DNA of 64,000 nucleotides from an uncultured Bacteroidales bacterium (GCA_902776455.1 CACYQI010000002.1:62001-126000); one strand, 5' to 3'; positions 27,901-35,538 are shown, counted from the stretch's first letter. Notes: generated by a model not told the origin, from the letters alone. Numbers and translations are program-made.

Positions 27901-29079
27901 GAGACAGTCGGTAAAAGTGACATCGCCATCGTTCCAACCGATGAAACCGCCCTCATTGCCAGTTATAAAATCGGCTCTATCCCACGAGAAACTATATCCA
28001 ACATTCACGCTGCTGCGACAGCCTGTAATGGTCGCACTGCGATATTGCCAGACAATGCCAATCAGACCGCCCAGCGACACGTTGGAATCTTCGGGATAGT
28101 CATTGCGGGTGACCGTACCGGTGAGGTAGATGTCTTTGAACGTAGCACCATTGACATAACGGAAGGGTGCCACGGCGATGTTAGGATGACCGCCGCCAGT
28201 GCCAGTGCCGTTAATGGCAATGTTCATGGTGTGGCCGTTGCCGATAAAGGTGCCACTGAAGGGCGTGTCGTAGGTACCCGCCATAGTGCTTACGGTGATG
28301 TCGGCCCCCAGTTTGAAAAACTTGCCGCTGTAGGTGTTACCGTTGTTGACGTTGCTGGCGAAGAGGTTCCAATGCTCCGCGCTATTGATGAGATAGGGAT
28401 CGGTAGCGGTGCCTTTTCCAGAAATATAGGAAGCCCCCCACTGGGCGTAGAGCGTGGCATCGGCGTTGGCGGTATAGGTGGCGCCGGGGCTGTAGGCGGT
28501 GCCTCCGCCGTTGGAGGCGGTAGTCCAGCGCAGGAAGTTGTAGCCGGGGTTGGTAGGAACGGTGCTGCTGAGGGTGAGGTCAACACCGTGGTGCTTCATC
28601 TGCTGTGCTGGAGCACTGCTGCCGCCGTTGGCATTGAAGGTGACGGTATAGGGGGCTTGGACAGCAACTTGCACCAAGTAACCATTCCACATGGTGTTGG
28701 CATCGCCAGTGTGATCGTTGGCATAGATGGCCACCTTGTAAGTAGCTGCCACGGTAATGGGTATATAGTTGTCGAAGCCGTTGTAATGCCATTGGTTATC
28801 CTCACCAAAGCGTTTGCTGTTTGCCGTCAGGCGTATCGGGCTGCCTTGAACATGATTTTGTTGGGCATCCAAGATAAATACTTCCACAGTAAGTGGGGTG
28901 CCGGGGGAATCCTGGTCTTCACACCATCCCTTAACGTAGAGGGATCCACGCTTTCCTTCGCAAGCTTCAACCGAGATAGTCGGTGAGTGTTGCGCCCACG
29001 AAGTGGTGGAGGTCGCAAGCAGGAGCAGCATTATTGCTGCCCTGTGAATAAACTCTGTTTTCCGAAAGATTCTTTCCAT
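21973..29079 (-). CDS. Giant secreted multidomain surface protein (InlB-type repeats, GLUG, Fn3, cleaved-adhesin domains)
   Basis: 2368 residues with a signal peptide ending near TSWAQ (residue 29). In order I see an N-terminal beta domain, an InlB-type B repeat (about 145-215, YTVTFNANGG...YAQWG), a GLUG-rich region (about 220-470), a domain with the phrase GTWNTIVLPF (about 520-680), seven or so further InlB-type repeats (about 690-1130; the GYTFAGWTGTDL phrase recurs), a parallel-beta-like Gly-rich region (about 1150-1320), two more repeats, a cleaved-adhesin/MAM-like domain with FSEGFEDGSLPEGW, fibronectin-like segments, and a second WNTLCLPFDL domain. The end, DLSGRVISNG...GRKIIIK, resembles Bacteroidales C-terminal sorting or anchoring tails. 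The segment SLTPDPSPRRGEEW just before it is encoded by the dispersed palindromic element. Probable adhesin; ligand unknown. Confidence 0.8.
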   Translation of the reverse strand: MERIFRKTEFIHRAAIMLLLLATSTTSWAQHSPTISVEACEGKRGSLYVKGWCEDQDSPGTPLTVEVFILDAQQNHVQGSPIRLTANSKRFGEDNQWHYNGFDNYIPITVAATYKVAIYANDHTGDANTMWNGYLVQVAVQAPYTVTFNANGGSSAPAQQMKHHGVDLTLSSTVPTNPGYNFLRWTTASNGGGTAYSPGATYTANADATLYAQWGASYISGKGTATDPYLINSAEHWNLFASNVNNGNTYSGKFFKLGADITVSTMAGTYDTPFSGTFIGNGHTMNIAINGTGTGGGHPNIAVAPFRYVNGATFKDIYLTGTVTRNDYPEDSNVSLGGLIGIVWQYRSATITGCRSSVNVGYSFSWDRADFITGNEGGFIGWNDGDVTFTDCLYDGVLSGRPKHLGGFVGWHRWGNMTINNCLVNGTKNITGSGTFRDFFCGIENSTSPSFNNCYRTERCDIAYEYTGILAYMSQGTKTTDTGETLRAMLGNSWVVNKNGVVVPGKALTISATANNNTTISNNAGIKFVILTLNGLTLYRNGTWNTIVLPFALNNFTGTPLEGATVKTLESTNYSDGMLTMTFTNVSSIEAGKPYIVKWNSGSDIVNPVFYDVVISKNTSNSTTTYANFIGSYAPFNNNSLLLDANNPNGGAIHGALSISTPSAPASYTFGGWYTDSELQTAATTIPFATDGNVTLYAKWTLITYTVRFHQNYGSNDVYHDQTFTYDVAQELSANTFSRPGYTFVGWSTTPNGTAVYSDNEMVSNLANTQNAVVNLYAIWTLNYTISYNLDGGSVATPNPTSYTVQSDAITLVNPTREGYTFAGWTGTDLNEPTTNVTIANGSTGDRSYTATWVPNYTITYDLAGGTASNPTDYCVLSDAITLNNPIRTGHTFAGWTGTDLDGPTMSVTIPHGSEGDRSYTATWILDAYTVTYDLDGGSVATPNPASYTYLDEDITLVNPTREGYYFVGWTGTDLTEPTQNVTIPTNSLGNRSYTAVWTLIYTISYDGLEEGSFPTEHPTTYTELSETFTLVNPVRELYDFAGWTGTGLSAPTMTVTIAKGSTGNRSYHATWSLKEGQYVSYNPETGEYEAHAVSSPPHFTTTDATTIGTAGKVTWYLVKDAGVTASNRLTVNGTVNMILADGASLSVPKGITVHSGNTLNIYGQAGGTGSLNATVYSDNNAAIGTENNYNTGNKTLGTITIHGGNITATNSTSWSAGIGGGVGGGGGSIAIYGGTVNATASSIPDYGLQEAIGCGSSGASVAKTLADGLCVYVGNSTTPVNYANRIGSLSNKVVKVKPCAEHNWDGSQCTYCGAYQHHQIFYDGNGYTDGDVPEVATFNVEGIIVATGTVAEAGTMERTGYTFAGWNTETDGSGTAYAPGETITLRSDLTLYAQWSPIQYTITYILDGGYEPTIPNPVSYTIESEDITLNNPTRVDIDEVNGTTTNYLFMGWTGTDLDEATKTVFIPHGSIGDRTYTATWDVSDIPFEGIEIDHDCEENEVGRFYIKMPSPGYVDSCWDEELGEEVLFINGAEETPKIVNIPEWFTSAFKVYDDGGKDESAQSNPSESHITTLILNAPVGKAFSVQGALDIGTRYYDTDWLKIYDGTGTDNEIHCATDGEIDPFVTSSNSIRFDLHIEDGQYPSIMDLTVSVIDAPTVVNLVENSLTPNGATVSWTGSSDSYNLQYTEGDPFMVIFSEGFEDGSLPEGWTTSSDSYWDVGFGTGHEDYTDAATGNYNATCYYGGNSEDNYLITPVMDLSGVASATLTFNYRNVDWGSDLNKLHVYYSVDGGSWTELYSNDTKVRSWTLVTVPLQGLAANYQIGFKCETMDSYGMGIDDVKVFTDNPSLVWTTVENAASPYTFDNLDFETTYVVRVIGTQPDRISNILSFTTLERCPVPTNLEIVENSLTACGATVNWKGFSDNYNIKLGEVNYLDLSQAEFTTTTDDYPWTVVKNNQSGSLCAKSTNNEVDNSVSDMVLEVTLATDETLTFSAKVSSESGWDKAYFSIDGDNKINGISGDDDWIDYSYPLTAGTYTLRWYYAKDSSTDSYDDCFYVDDIRITNGSTEVGNYTSDTNSYTLTGLSAGTTYKVQVQADGGTDGTSQWSSPIMFTTSYDLILANAADNSDAISMAATNGGEFNVTLAGRTLWKDGDWNTLCLPFDLGNPQAEEGHYFDGTLLEGATVKTLKSTDFSDGTLTMNFVDVQEIAAGTPFLVKWTSGENEVNPVFTGVTISNATTNVETKYVDFIGTYAPVTYAEENRSVLFMGSGSNLYYPDGTSTITINACRAYFTLNGITAGDPESGGNNVKGFVLNFNEDDADGINSLTPDPSPRRGEEWYDLSGRVISNGEKPTGKGMYIHNGRKIIIK

Positions 29080-29098
29080 AATTATAGTATGATAAGTT

Positions 29099-29626
29099 TT
29101 ATTTGTTCTTGTTGAAGTAGGCTATCGTCAGGCGGTAGTGTGCGGTGTCGTCCGTTGCCTTGCAGAGCTGGCCGGAAGCGGCATCGTAGTATTGCGGCTT
29201 CTTGGTAAGGAAACTGCCTGCGGTCTCGCGAATCCAGAACGTGGAAAGAGGGTTGAAGGACATCGACTCCGCCTTGAGCCTCTCCTTGAGGACTTCATCC
29301 GAGCCGACAATCTCCAGCACTTCCTTCAGGGCACTTGCCGTCGGGAACGGGTAACTGTAGTAGCGCATGCCCTTGAAGAGATTTTCCCTCTCGTCCTTGC
29401 AGAACGGTTCCCCGTTCACGAACATGATGTACTTCTTGGAAATCTTGCCCAGAACCTTCAACAGGATGCCGCATTGCCCGTCGGTCGCCTCGCGCACACA
29501 AATATAACCCGAAACGGCATAGTATGCGTATGACTTCTGACCGTCCTTCTTTATCAGTTCGCAGTTCCACTTAGGGCTGACAAGTTCCCCCAAGCGCCAG
29601 TTGTCTGTCTTCAATTCATTATCCAT
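29099..29626 (-). CDS. Uncharacterised 175-aa protein preceding the giant surface protein
   Basis: No family is recognised. The protein has no signal peptide or membrane segment. It is rich in Lys and aromatic residues (YAYYAVSGYICVRE, KGMRYYSYPFP) and ends YNKNK-like (TIAYFNKNK). The stop lies 19 bp before the giant gene's start, so both are probably one transcript with the small peptide at 21751. The start ATG 29626 falls in a dispersed attcataattc microrepeat. A 60-bp motif shared with the AraC-type regulator gene lies about 110-170 bp upstream. Confidence 0.65.
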   Translation of the reverse strand: MDNELKTDNWRLGELVSPKWNCELIKKDGQKSYAYYAVSGYICVREATDGQCGILLKVLGKISKKYIMFVNGEPFCKDERENLFKGMRYYSYPFPTASALKEVLEIVGSDEVLKERLKAESMSFNPLSTFWIRETAGSFLTKKPQYYDAASGQLCKATDDTAHYRLTIAYFNKNK

Positions 29627-29735
29627 AATTCATAGTTATTTGGGCATAGCCTTTCAACTATCAATTTTCAATTTTCAACTTTCAATTTTAAAAGGTCGAA
29701 ATTCGGACGCAAAAATAATGAGAGTCGGCAAAAGA

Positions 29736-29795
29736 GATGTATCGTAATGAAAAAAATGTGTTTCAAATCTGGGATTTCTTTTAAAACAGGGCAAA
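29736..29795. promoter_or_regulatory. 60-bp operator-like motif upstream of the 29626 operon
   Basis: Aligned without gaps to 33636-33695, about three quarters of the bases agree (GATGT..TC..A, AAAA.TGT, TTGGGATTTC-like core, TTAAAA). Two half-sites of the type TATCGTA and TTCAAAT lie 21 bp apart and are swapped between the two copies. Candidate binding site of the AraC-type regulator at 31979. Confidence 0.55.
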
Positions 29796-30513
29796 AAGAC
29801 AGCCGCTGAGGTGCCATTTGAAGAAAAAGTGAAAAAGTAAAAAGGTAAAAATATTTCTACGGAGCACATGGAGCACATGGAGAAGCATCCTGTTCAGGCG
29901 GATTTGAAATCCGACAGAATTGAGAAAAAGCATTTGTAATGCTGTAAGCTGGAAGGATTACAAATCCCTAAACTCAAAACGGCCGGATTGCAAATCCGTC
30001 CGAACAAGAGCCTATAAGCTGCAACTGAGCGTACCTCCCCTTGGGGAATGCTGGAAGAGAGTTTCCCTTCTCCTTTTACTCCTTGGCTCCTTAGAGTTTT
30101 TATTTCCAATGAGTTCAGGAGTATAGGAGTTTTCTCCCTTGCCCTTCGGTGATGTGGTTTCAGCCTCCTTTCCCCTCCCTTTTGAGGGGAGGGGTTAGGG
30201 GTGGGGTAGCAGAGCTTCATAGGAGTTTTTCCCTGAAAAATCTGCCAATCTGCCACAGACATTCCTTATCGTTATGATATACAGGCTGATATATGTGTGG
30301 CAGATTTGTTGCAGATTGTGGAAAATGTGGCAGATTCGTGGCAGATTTCGGGTAAAGTCTCTGGAGTATGGCCTGTGCATAAACAGAGTCCCATCAAACC
30401 GCCACCCGTAACTCTGCTCCGCGACTACAATCGCGCCTTGGTGCTAAAGCTTCTTCGCTTCGCTCAGGCGCAGGCGGAGCCGCCTGCGCCTGAGGCTTGC
30501 CGAAGAACTTACG
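29796..30513. other. Repeat-filled intergenic region
   Basis: Contains fragments related to the 66-bp family (GGAGCACATGGAGCACATGG near 29862-29881), a GATTACAAATCC-type repeat, the left 342-bp arm of a long inverted repeat, and GC-rich CGCAGGCGGAGCCGCCTGCG hairpin words near 30469-30488. No gene is supported. Confidence 0.7.
30064..30405. repeat. Left arm of a long inverted repeat (partner 35200-35538)
   Basis: The arm is about 90 percent identical by eye to the reverse complement of 35200-35538. It contains a palindromic CCTCCC...GAGGGGAGGGG element and several GTGGCAGATT words. The arms enclose 4.8 kb with three minus-strand genes. Confidence 0.85.
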
Positions 30514-31728
30514 TTATTTACGGATGTAATAAGTAGGATTGTTACCAGGTTCTGTTAATTTCAGACGTGTGCCAGTCTTATCAATGTTGGTTCCCTGTGC
30601 CACGCGTTGGTCCAGTCCCATCTGATTTATATAATCTTGTTTTCCTTGCTCGCCACACAATTCATCTTCCATCCTGGCAACAAGTTCCGCATTTTCATTA
30701 ATGGATGTAACGTCTTTGTCATCGAGTTCCATCTTGATTTTATCTATATCGTAATTCTTCACCAGCGAGTCGCCCTCGATTGACCAGGTACCATCCATAG
30801 TAATATTCAGTACCATGGTACCTAGGTAGAATGGGTGCTTAAGATTGTGAGACCGACGTGTAGTGAAGGTATGATCCTTGCGAAATTCGAATATAACACT
30901 TTCTTGTCCGTCTGTTAAAACAGCTTCCCACGTACCAATCAACTGTTTTTCTTTAACGGGACGAACAGTCATATAAGTGTTATTCTTGAATCTTTCCATA
31001 TCTTCCTCGGAGATATTCATCAGGAATTTGTTCTCCTCATTTATGTCGGCATAAGACAAAATACTTTTATATAATTCAGTTCGCTGTTTGGAATTTAAGA
31101 CATAATTCGAAACACTATTTGACTGAAGCAATCTTCGGCATAAGGCTATGAATGATTCGCGGGTCTCAAAATGGTTATTTAGCATAAAAATCTGGTATTC
31201 ATCCTCCTTTGTGACTGGTTTCTGAAAGCAAATCCATTCTTTGGATTGTTTCTCAAGCATGTTTCTGGCGTTGTAGAAGGTCATAACATTATTCAGGAAC
31301 TGTCTGTCGTTAAGTGTGCGCCAGGATTCCTGACTACTATTGAAGATGTTCTCATTAGTCTTCTTAAACTCTTCTTCTGTAGTAAAATGACCATTGGTTA
31401 TGTAATTGAAGAATATAAAGAGCGTATCGTCAGTGATACTTTCCAAGCGGTCTATGTTATGCTGCAGATAACTTGTGACAGCGTAGCCTCTTTCCTCAAT
31501 AGATAAGCGGTTCCGAATAACTGTAAGGCTCTGGTCTATATCATTGATGATGGTCATAGCCAACATTCTGCGAGCCTGTTCCTGTTCTTTATTCTCCAAC
31601 CAGGCAGAAGTGCCGAAGGTTAAGACAATAGAGATTGTTGTAGCAATTATGGCAAGTAACAACTCCTTAACAGTTCCGTTAAACTTATTCTCCCCAACTA
31701 ATTTGGGCATTCTAAATTTTGCATTCAT
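30514..31728 (-). CDS. Membrane-anchored protein with C-terminal lipocalin-like domain
   Basis: 404 residues. One hydrophobic segment at about 22-44 (ELLLAIIATTISIVLTFG) is followed by a charged helical region (NKEQEQARR) and a long mostly helical stretch. The C-terminal third contains LIGTWEAV...FEFRKDHTF and GTWSIEGDSLV, a lipocalin-like beta-strand pattern. I do not know its function. Its composition is more AT-rich than that of the biosynthetic genes. It lies inside the 340-bp inverted repeats, downstream of the AraC-type regulator. Confidence 0.6.
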   Translation of the reverse strand: MNAKFRMPKLVGENKFNGTVKELLLAIIATTISIVLTFGTSAWLENKEQEQARRMLAMTIINDIDQSLTVIRNRLSIEERGYAVTSYLQHNIDRLESITDDTLFIFFNYITNGHFTTEEEFKKTNENIFNSSQESWRTLNDRQFLNNVMTFYNARNMLEKQSKEWICFQKPVTKEDEYQIFMLNNHFETRESFIALCRRLLQSNSVSNYVLNSKQRTELYKSILSYADINEENKFLMNISEEDMERFKNNTYMTVRPVKEKQLIGTWEAVLTDGQESVIFEFRKDHTFTTRRSHNLKHPFYLGTMVLNITMDGTWSIEGDSLVKNYDIDKIKMELDDKDVTSINENAELVARMEDELCGEQGKQDYINQMGLDQRVAQGTNIDKTGTRLKLTEPGNNPTYYIRK

Positions 31729-31772
31729 TGTTCTTTATAATTATAACGTGAGTTCGATGAAATATGAAGTTG

Positions 31773-31865
31773 GTTGACTTTCCTCTTCGTGCCGTCGACC
31801 TTAGTTGACTTTCCCCTTCGTGCCGTCGACCTTAGTTGACTTTCCCCTTCGTGCCGTCGACCTTA
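31773..31865. repeat. 31-bp tandem repeat, three units
   Basis: GTTGACTTTCC(T/C)CTTCGTG starts at 31773, 31804 and 31835. The CGTCGAC palindrome lies in each unit. It is followed by ttttcacttttcac microrepeats and a GCCGTAGGCGACATTC word that recurs at about 53366. Confidence 0.88.
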
Positions 31866-31978
31866 ATTCTGCGATTTCTGTGCTTTCCTTGTAATGTAAC
31901 TTTGATTTTTCACTTTTCACTTTTCACTTCGCCGTAGGCGACATTCCTGACGCGACTCGGCAAAGCCATTAAGCAAGC

Positions 31979-33589
31979 TTATGTCTTTGCTCTCGCTGCT
32001 TGACGGAATTCAGTACAGGTCATGCCGTAGGCGTTGCGGAAGAGACGGGAAAGGGTGGCACGACTGGGTATGCCAGACAGTTCGCCGATGATGTTGATGG
32101 GGTCGTCGGTGGTCTTGAGCAGGTGAGCCACATGCTCCAGGCGGTAGCGATTGATGAAGTCGCCGACGGTATCGCCGTTAGAACACTCGTGGATGGCCTG
32201 CACAACGTACTTGGCATTGGTGCCAAGCATCTGGGCCAGTACGTCGCGGTTCAGCGATTCCTCGGTGTAAGGCTGTTTCTCAACCATCAACGTGCAGAGG
32301 CGGCGGTAGAGTTTCTGCTCGGCGGTGAGAGTCTCTTCGGGCTGCGCTTGGAGCGTACTCAGCTTAGCCTTTTCTTCCACCTCATGCTGCTCAATCTCGT
32401 TCAACAGGAGGTGGTTCTTCTTGAGTAATACCTTATTGTATTTATGTATGCGCAGGAAGAGATAGGCTATGAGCAACAGGATGATGCCGATGCAGGCAAG
32501 GAGCAACCGGTGGAAAGATACCGTATATTGCAGACTTTTTATCTGAAGGTCCTGTTCGTGAGCCTGGTAGATGACAGCCAGCTCGGCCGCATCGCTCTTC
32601 TTCTGCCAAACGAGAGCCGAGTCGATGGCTGTGCCGATGCTGTCGGCCATAACCAGTGCCTCATTGTTGCGCCCCGCCTTGCGGTAGGCTAAATAGCGGG
32701 GAATGAGGTGGATGGTGATGTTGTCGAAGGTCATCCGGGTGCCGTCGGCAGCCTGGCTGGTGCTGTCGGATTGCTCATACCAGTAGGCGGCCTCGTCGTA
32801 GCGTCCCGCAGCCATCAGGTAGCCGATGGCATCCTGGATGTTTTCCCCTGAGGTAATCTGGCTTCGGGGAATGGCGGCATAGACGGAAGCAGCTTCACGA
32901 GCATGGCCCGTAGCCTGCAGGTATTGGGCTTTATACAAGGCCAGGCTCCATTTTTGCTCTTCAATCAGACTGGAGTCACCGACACCGAGCCGTTCACAGG
33001 CAAGGAGTTCCTCCTCGTAGCGTCCGAGCCATTTCGCTGCTTCGTCATAGTCAGCGTTCTCAAAGAAGGATGAAAAGATGTTCGAGCACACCATGGCCAT
33101 ATTCATGTCCCCTTTGTTTTCGCCGCCTAATACGGTCAACTGATTCTGATAGACCATGGTAAAGGTCTGTTTCGCCGCTTCGGGCATAGCCAGGTGCATC
33201 TGGCATTGAGCCATCAAGGAGAGCAAACCAGTTTTGAATGTGGCGGGAAAGAGTTTTTGGCTTTCTGCCTTATCCAACACTTCGCTGACGACAGCCAGCG
33301 CACCTCCCATGTCACTACGCTGATAGAGCATGCAGGCATAGCGGTAGCCCGATTCACCGTATAGGTCCCAGTCCTGCGACGGATCGTCTATAAGCAAGTC
33401 GTAGGCTCTCTTGTAGAACAACTCCGCCAGCCGCATCTGCCCGGCCTTATCGTAATCCAAGCCTTCGTTGAAATAGCCTATTGCGGTATTAATGTTATCG
33501 TACTTGGCGGCAACGGGCTTCTCTTTGCAGCCGCTCAAGACCATCGCGATGCATAGTATCAGGGACAGGACGTAGGAGTATCTTCTCAT
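31979..33589 (-). CDS. Membrane-spanning AraC-type transcriptional regulator with TPR sensor
   Basis: 536 residues. The N-terminus has a lipobox-like VLSGC (Cys21). Helical TPR-like repeats fill about residues 35-340, a membrane helix (LLLACIGIILLLIAYLFLRI, about 350-372) follows, then a short coiled coil and a C-terminal AraC-type double helix-turn-helix (about 440-536; NRDVLAQMLGTNAKYV and SRATLSRLFRNAYGMTCTEFR). This layout implies that a periplasmic or membrane signal reaches a cytoplasmic DNA-binding domain. A 60-bp motif 48-107 bp upstream is shared with the 29626 operon, suggesting autoregulation and control of the surface-protein genes. Confidence 0.78.
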   Translation of the reverse strand: MRRYSYVLSLILCIAMVLSGCKEKPVAAKYDNINTAIGYFNEGLDYDKAGQMRLAELFYKRAYDLLIDDPSQDWDLYGESGYRYACMLYQRSDMGGALAVVSEVLDKAESQKLFPATFKTGLLSLMAQCQMHLAMPEAAKQTFTMVYQNQLTVLGGENKGDMNMAMVCSNIFSSFFENADYDEAAKWLGRYEEELLACERLGVGDSSLIEEQKWSLALYKAQYLQATGHAREAASVYAAIPRSQITSGENIQDAIGYLMAAGRYDEAAYWYEQSDSTSQAADGTRMTFDNITIHLIPRYLAYRKAGRNNEALVMADSIGTAIDSALVWQKKSDAAELAVIYQAHEQDLQIKSLQYTVSFHRLLLACIGIILLLIAYLFLRIHKYNKVLLKKNHLLLNEIEQHEVEEKAKLSTLQAQPEETLTAEQKLYRRLCTLMVEKQPYTEESLNRDVLAQMLGTNAKYVVQAIHECSNGDTVGDFINRYRLEHVAHLLKTTDDPINIIGELSGIPSRATLSRLFRNAYGMTCTEFRQAARAKT

Positions 33590-33635
33590 CGAGACAACTA
33601 TTTTGGCTGCAAATGTACAGCGAGACCGCCTTTCG

Positions 33636-33695
33636 GATGTTTCAAATTTGGGAAAAAGTGTATCGTATTTGGGATTTCACTTAAAAGGGGCAAGG
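33636..33695. promoter_or_regulatory. 60-bp operator-like motif upstream of the AraC-type regulator
   Basis: This is the partner of the motif at 29736-29795; here the half-site order is TTCAAAT then TATCGTA. Immediately after it come AAGATT microrepeats in both orientations (33713-33745 and 33780-33805) bounded by GGGGCAAGGGGCAG inverted words. Confidence 0.55.
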
Positions 33696-33836
33696 GGCAG
33701 GGAGCGGGGGGAGAAAAGATTAAAGATTAAAGATTACGGATTAAAGTTTGGTTGTTTTGCTGCCAGCCATCACTATCAGCCTTAATCCTTAATCCTTAAT
33801 CTTAAAAAAAAATGGTTGCCCCCTGCCCCTTGCCCC

Positions 33837-34823
33837 CTATAGTGGGCTTTTCCTTTCAATCATCTTCCTGTAGAACTCCAGCTGGCTGGCTTCTGTGGCG
33901 GGCTGGATGCCGGCGAGCTTGCGGAGCATCTCTTCGATGTCGTGCGTGATGTGGTAGCCCAGAGCCTTGCGCGTCTCGACCAGCTTCTGAAGCTCGTAGG
34001 CAGCACGGGAGTTGTCGCGGTCCAGCAGCAGACGGGCCAGCTCGAGCCTGTAGCCGCCACGGAACTTCTCTTGCCGCTGGTTCTGAATGGCTGCGCAATA
34101 AAGGGCTGCCTTCTGTCCCGGGTCGTCGGTCAGCTCGGCCAGTTCGGCATAGAGATAGCTGTCGCGACTGCGCTGGAGCAACTGGCGATAGATGTTGGCG
34201 GCCTTCTCATGTTCACCCATAATGGCATAGACCACGGCCATATAGCGTTGGCCTCGCTTGTCTCTCGGGTTGCGTCGCATGGCTTCTTGCAGCAGCGGCA
34301 TCACTTTGAGGCAGTTTGCCAGGACCTCTTCATGCGACAAAGGCGCTTTCTTCGTCAGGAAGTCGCCCTCCTTCTGCTCCTGAATCTCATGGAAGGCACA
34401 CGTCAGCAACTGCTGGGCGACCGACGGAATGGGGTGGCTGGGCGTTGTAGGCGTAGCCGGAGAGGCAAGGGTCTTCCAGTCCTCGTCGCCCAGTTGCTCC
34501 ACCTTCAGCAAGTCCAGGAAGTCGAGCATGCTGAAGTTCCGGTCCTCCTTGTCGAGCGCCACGGCAGCATGGAGGATGTTGCTGCGAGCCTTGCCGTCGC
34601 TGTCCTCTATGTTGGGCAGTATGCGCAGCAGCGCTTTGAGTATCTTTCCCGCCTCCTCGAAGCGATGTTCCTTGATGCGTTTCCTGAGGATGTCGCTTGC
34701 CGTCCAGAACATGCACAGCGTCGTGTAGTGCCCCTGATGCGCTGCATACATCGGGCGTATCGCCTCGTAGGCCTCCTCGATTTTGCCTTGCTTCCGCAAG
34801 TCGAAAACTTCCCTTACTGTCAT
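33837..34823 (-). CDS. Uncharacterised helical (TPR-like) protein
   Basis: 328 residues, all-helical in appearance, no signal peptide. Helix pairs such as ALLRILPNIEDSDGKARSN, YMAVVYAIMGEHEKAANIYR and ALYCAAIQNQRQEKFRGG suggest TPR units. The opening MTVREVFDLRKQGKIEEAYEAIRPMY is one I associate with a conserved Bacteroidales TPR family of unknown function. A run SPATPTTPSHP near residue 125 may be a linker. It is transcribed toward the regulator gene but separated from it by inverted microrepeats. Confidence 0.65.
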   Translation of the reverse strand: MTVREVFDLRKQGKIEEAYEAIRPMYAAHQGHYTTLCMFWTASDILRKRIKEHRFEEAGKILKALLRILPNIEDSDGKARSNILHAAVALDKEDRNFSMLDFLDLLKVEQLGDEDWKTLASPATPTTPSHPIPSVAQQLLTCAFHEIQEQKEGDFLTKKAPLSHEEVLANCLKVMPLLQEAMRRNPRDKRGQRYMAVVYAIMGEHEKAANIYRQLLQRSRDSYLYAELAELTDDPGQKAALYCAAIQNQRQEKFRGGYRLELARLLLDRDNSRAAYELQKLVETRKALGYHITHDIEEMLRKLAGIQPATEASQLEFYRKMIERKSPL

Positions 34824-34878
34824 AGCGTTTGTGTTTGTCAGCTTCTATATAACTGAACGTTATCTGTCTGTTTGCTTA

Positions 34879-34948
34879 GGAACCGACGCTTCCGAGCGTC
34901 GGAACGTTTGACTGCCAGATTCCGACGCTTGGAAGCATCGGCTCCTAT
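34879..34948. repeat. Large imperfect hairpin, 27-bp arms
   Basis: AGGAACCGACGCTTCCGAGC... and its near complement (three mismatches) form a long hairpin, with smaller CGACGCT/AGCGTCG dyads within each arm. It resembles REP/BIME-type elements. Confidence 0.75.
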
Positions 34949-35101
34949 TAGGATGCTGCAAAGTTAAGCATAAAATTTGATTCCGCCAAATGCCATTACA
35001 ATTTTTCCGCGAAAGACGACCATGCGGAAGAGTATCTGGAGTGAGCACGGATAAGTTAATTCAAGTTCCGCATGCTTATACTTCGTGTAGGCAACCATGT
35101 T

Positions 35102-35185
35102 TTCTCACGCGTGAGAAATCAATTTATCACCTGTGAGAAATCGATTTATCACTAGTGAGAAATTAATTTATCACCAGTGAGAAAA
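35102..35185. repeat. Four palindromic iterons at exact 22-bp spacing
   Basis: Eighteen-base palindrome-like units start at 35102 (TTTCTCACGCGTGAGAAA, perfect), 35124, 35146 and 35168 (TTTATCAC..GTGAGAAA). Centre dinucleotides vary while the outer bases are conserved, as expected for a protein-binding array. Confidence 0.85.
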
Positions 35186-35199
35186 AAGGAAGCGACGTG

Positions 35200-35538
35200 T
35201 GGCGGTTTGATGGGACTCTGTTTATGCGCAGGCCAATTTCCAGAGACTTTACCCGAAATCTGCCACGAATCTGCCACATTTTCCCCAATCTGCAACAAAT
35301 CTGCCACACATATATCCATCTGTATTTCATGACGATAATGTATATTTGTGGCAGATTGGCAGATTTTTCAGGGAAAAACTCCTATGAAGCTCTGCTACCC
35401 CACCCCCAACCCCTCCCCTCAAAAGGGAGGGGAAGGGAGGCTGAAACCACATCACCGATGGTCAAGAGAGAAAACTCCTATACTCCTGAACTCCTTGGAA
35501 ATAAAAACTCTACGGAGCCAAGGAGTAAAAGGAGGGAA
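35200..35538. repeat. Right arm of the long inverted repeat
   Basis: Reverse complement partner of 30064-30405. It begins right after the 22-bp iterons and holds five GTGGCAGATT/AATCTGCCAC words and the CCTCCCCTC...GAGGGG palindrome. Confidence 0.85.

Noticed and set aside
28045-28986. 313-aa plus-strand frame within the giant surface-protein gene
   Set aside because: Gly/Val-rich antisense of repetitive coding DNA, no motif. The frame at 22000-22860 is rejected for the same reason.
30064-35538. Composite transposon bounded by insertion sequences
   Set aside because: The 340-bp arms contain no transposase gene or remnant, and I see no target-site duplication. Kept only as a long inverted repeat.
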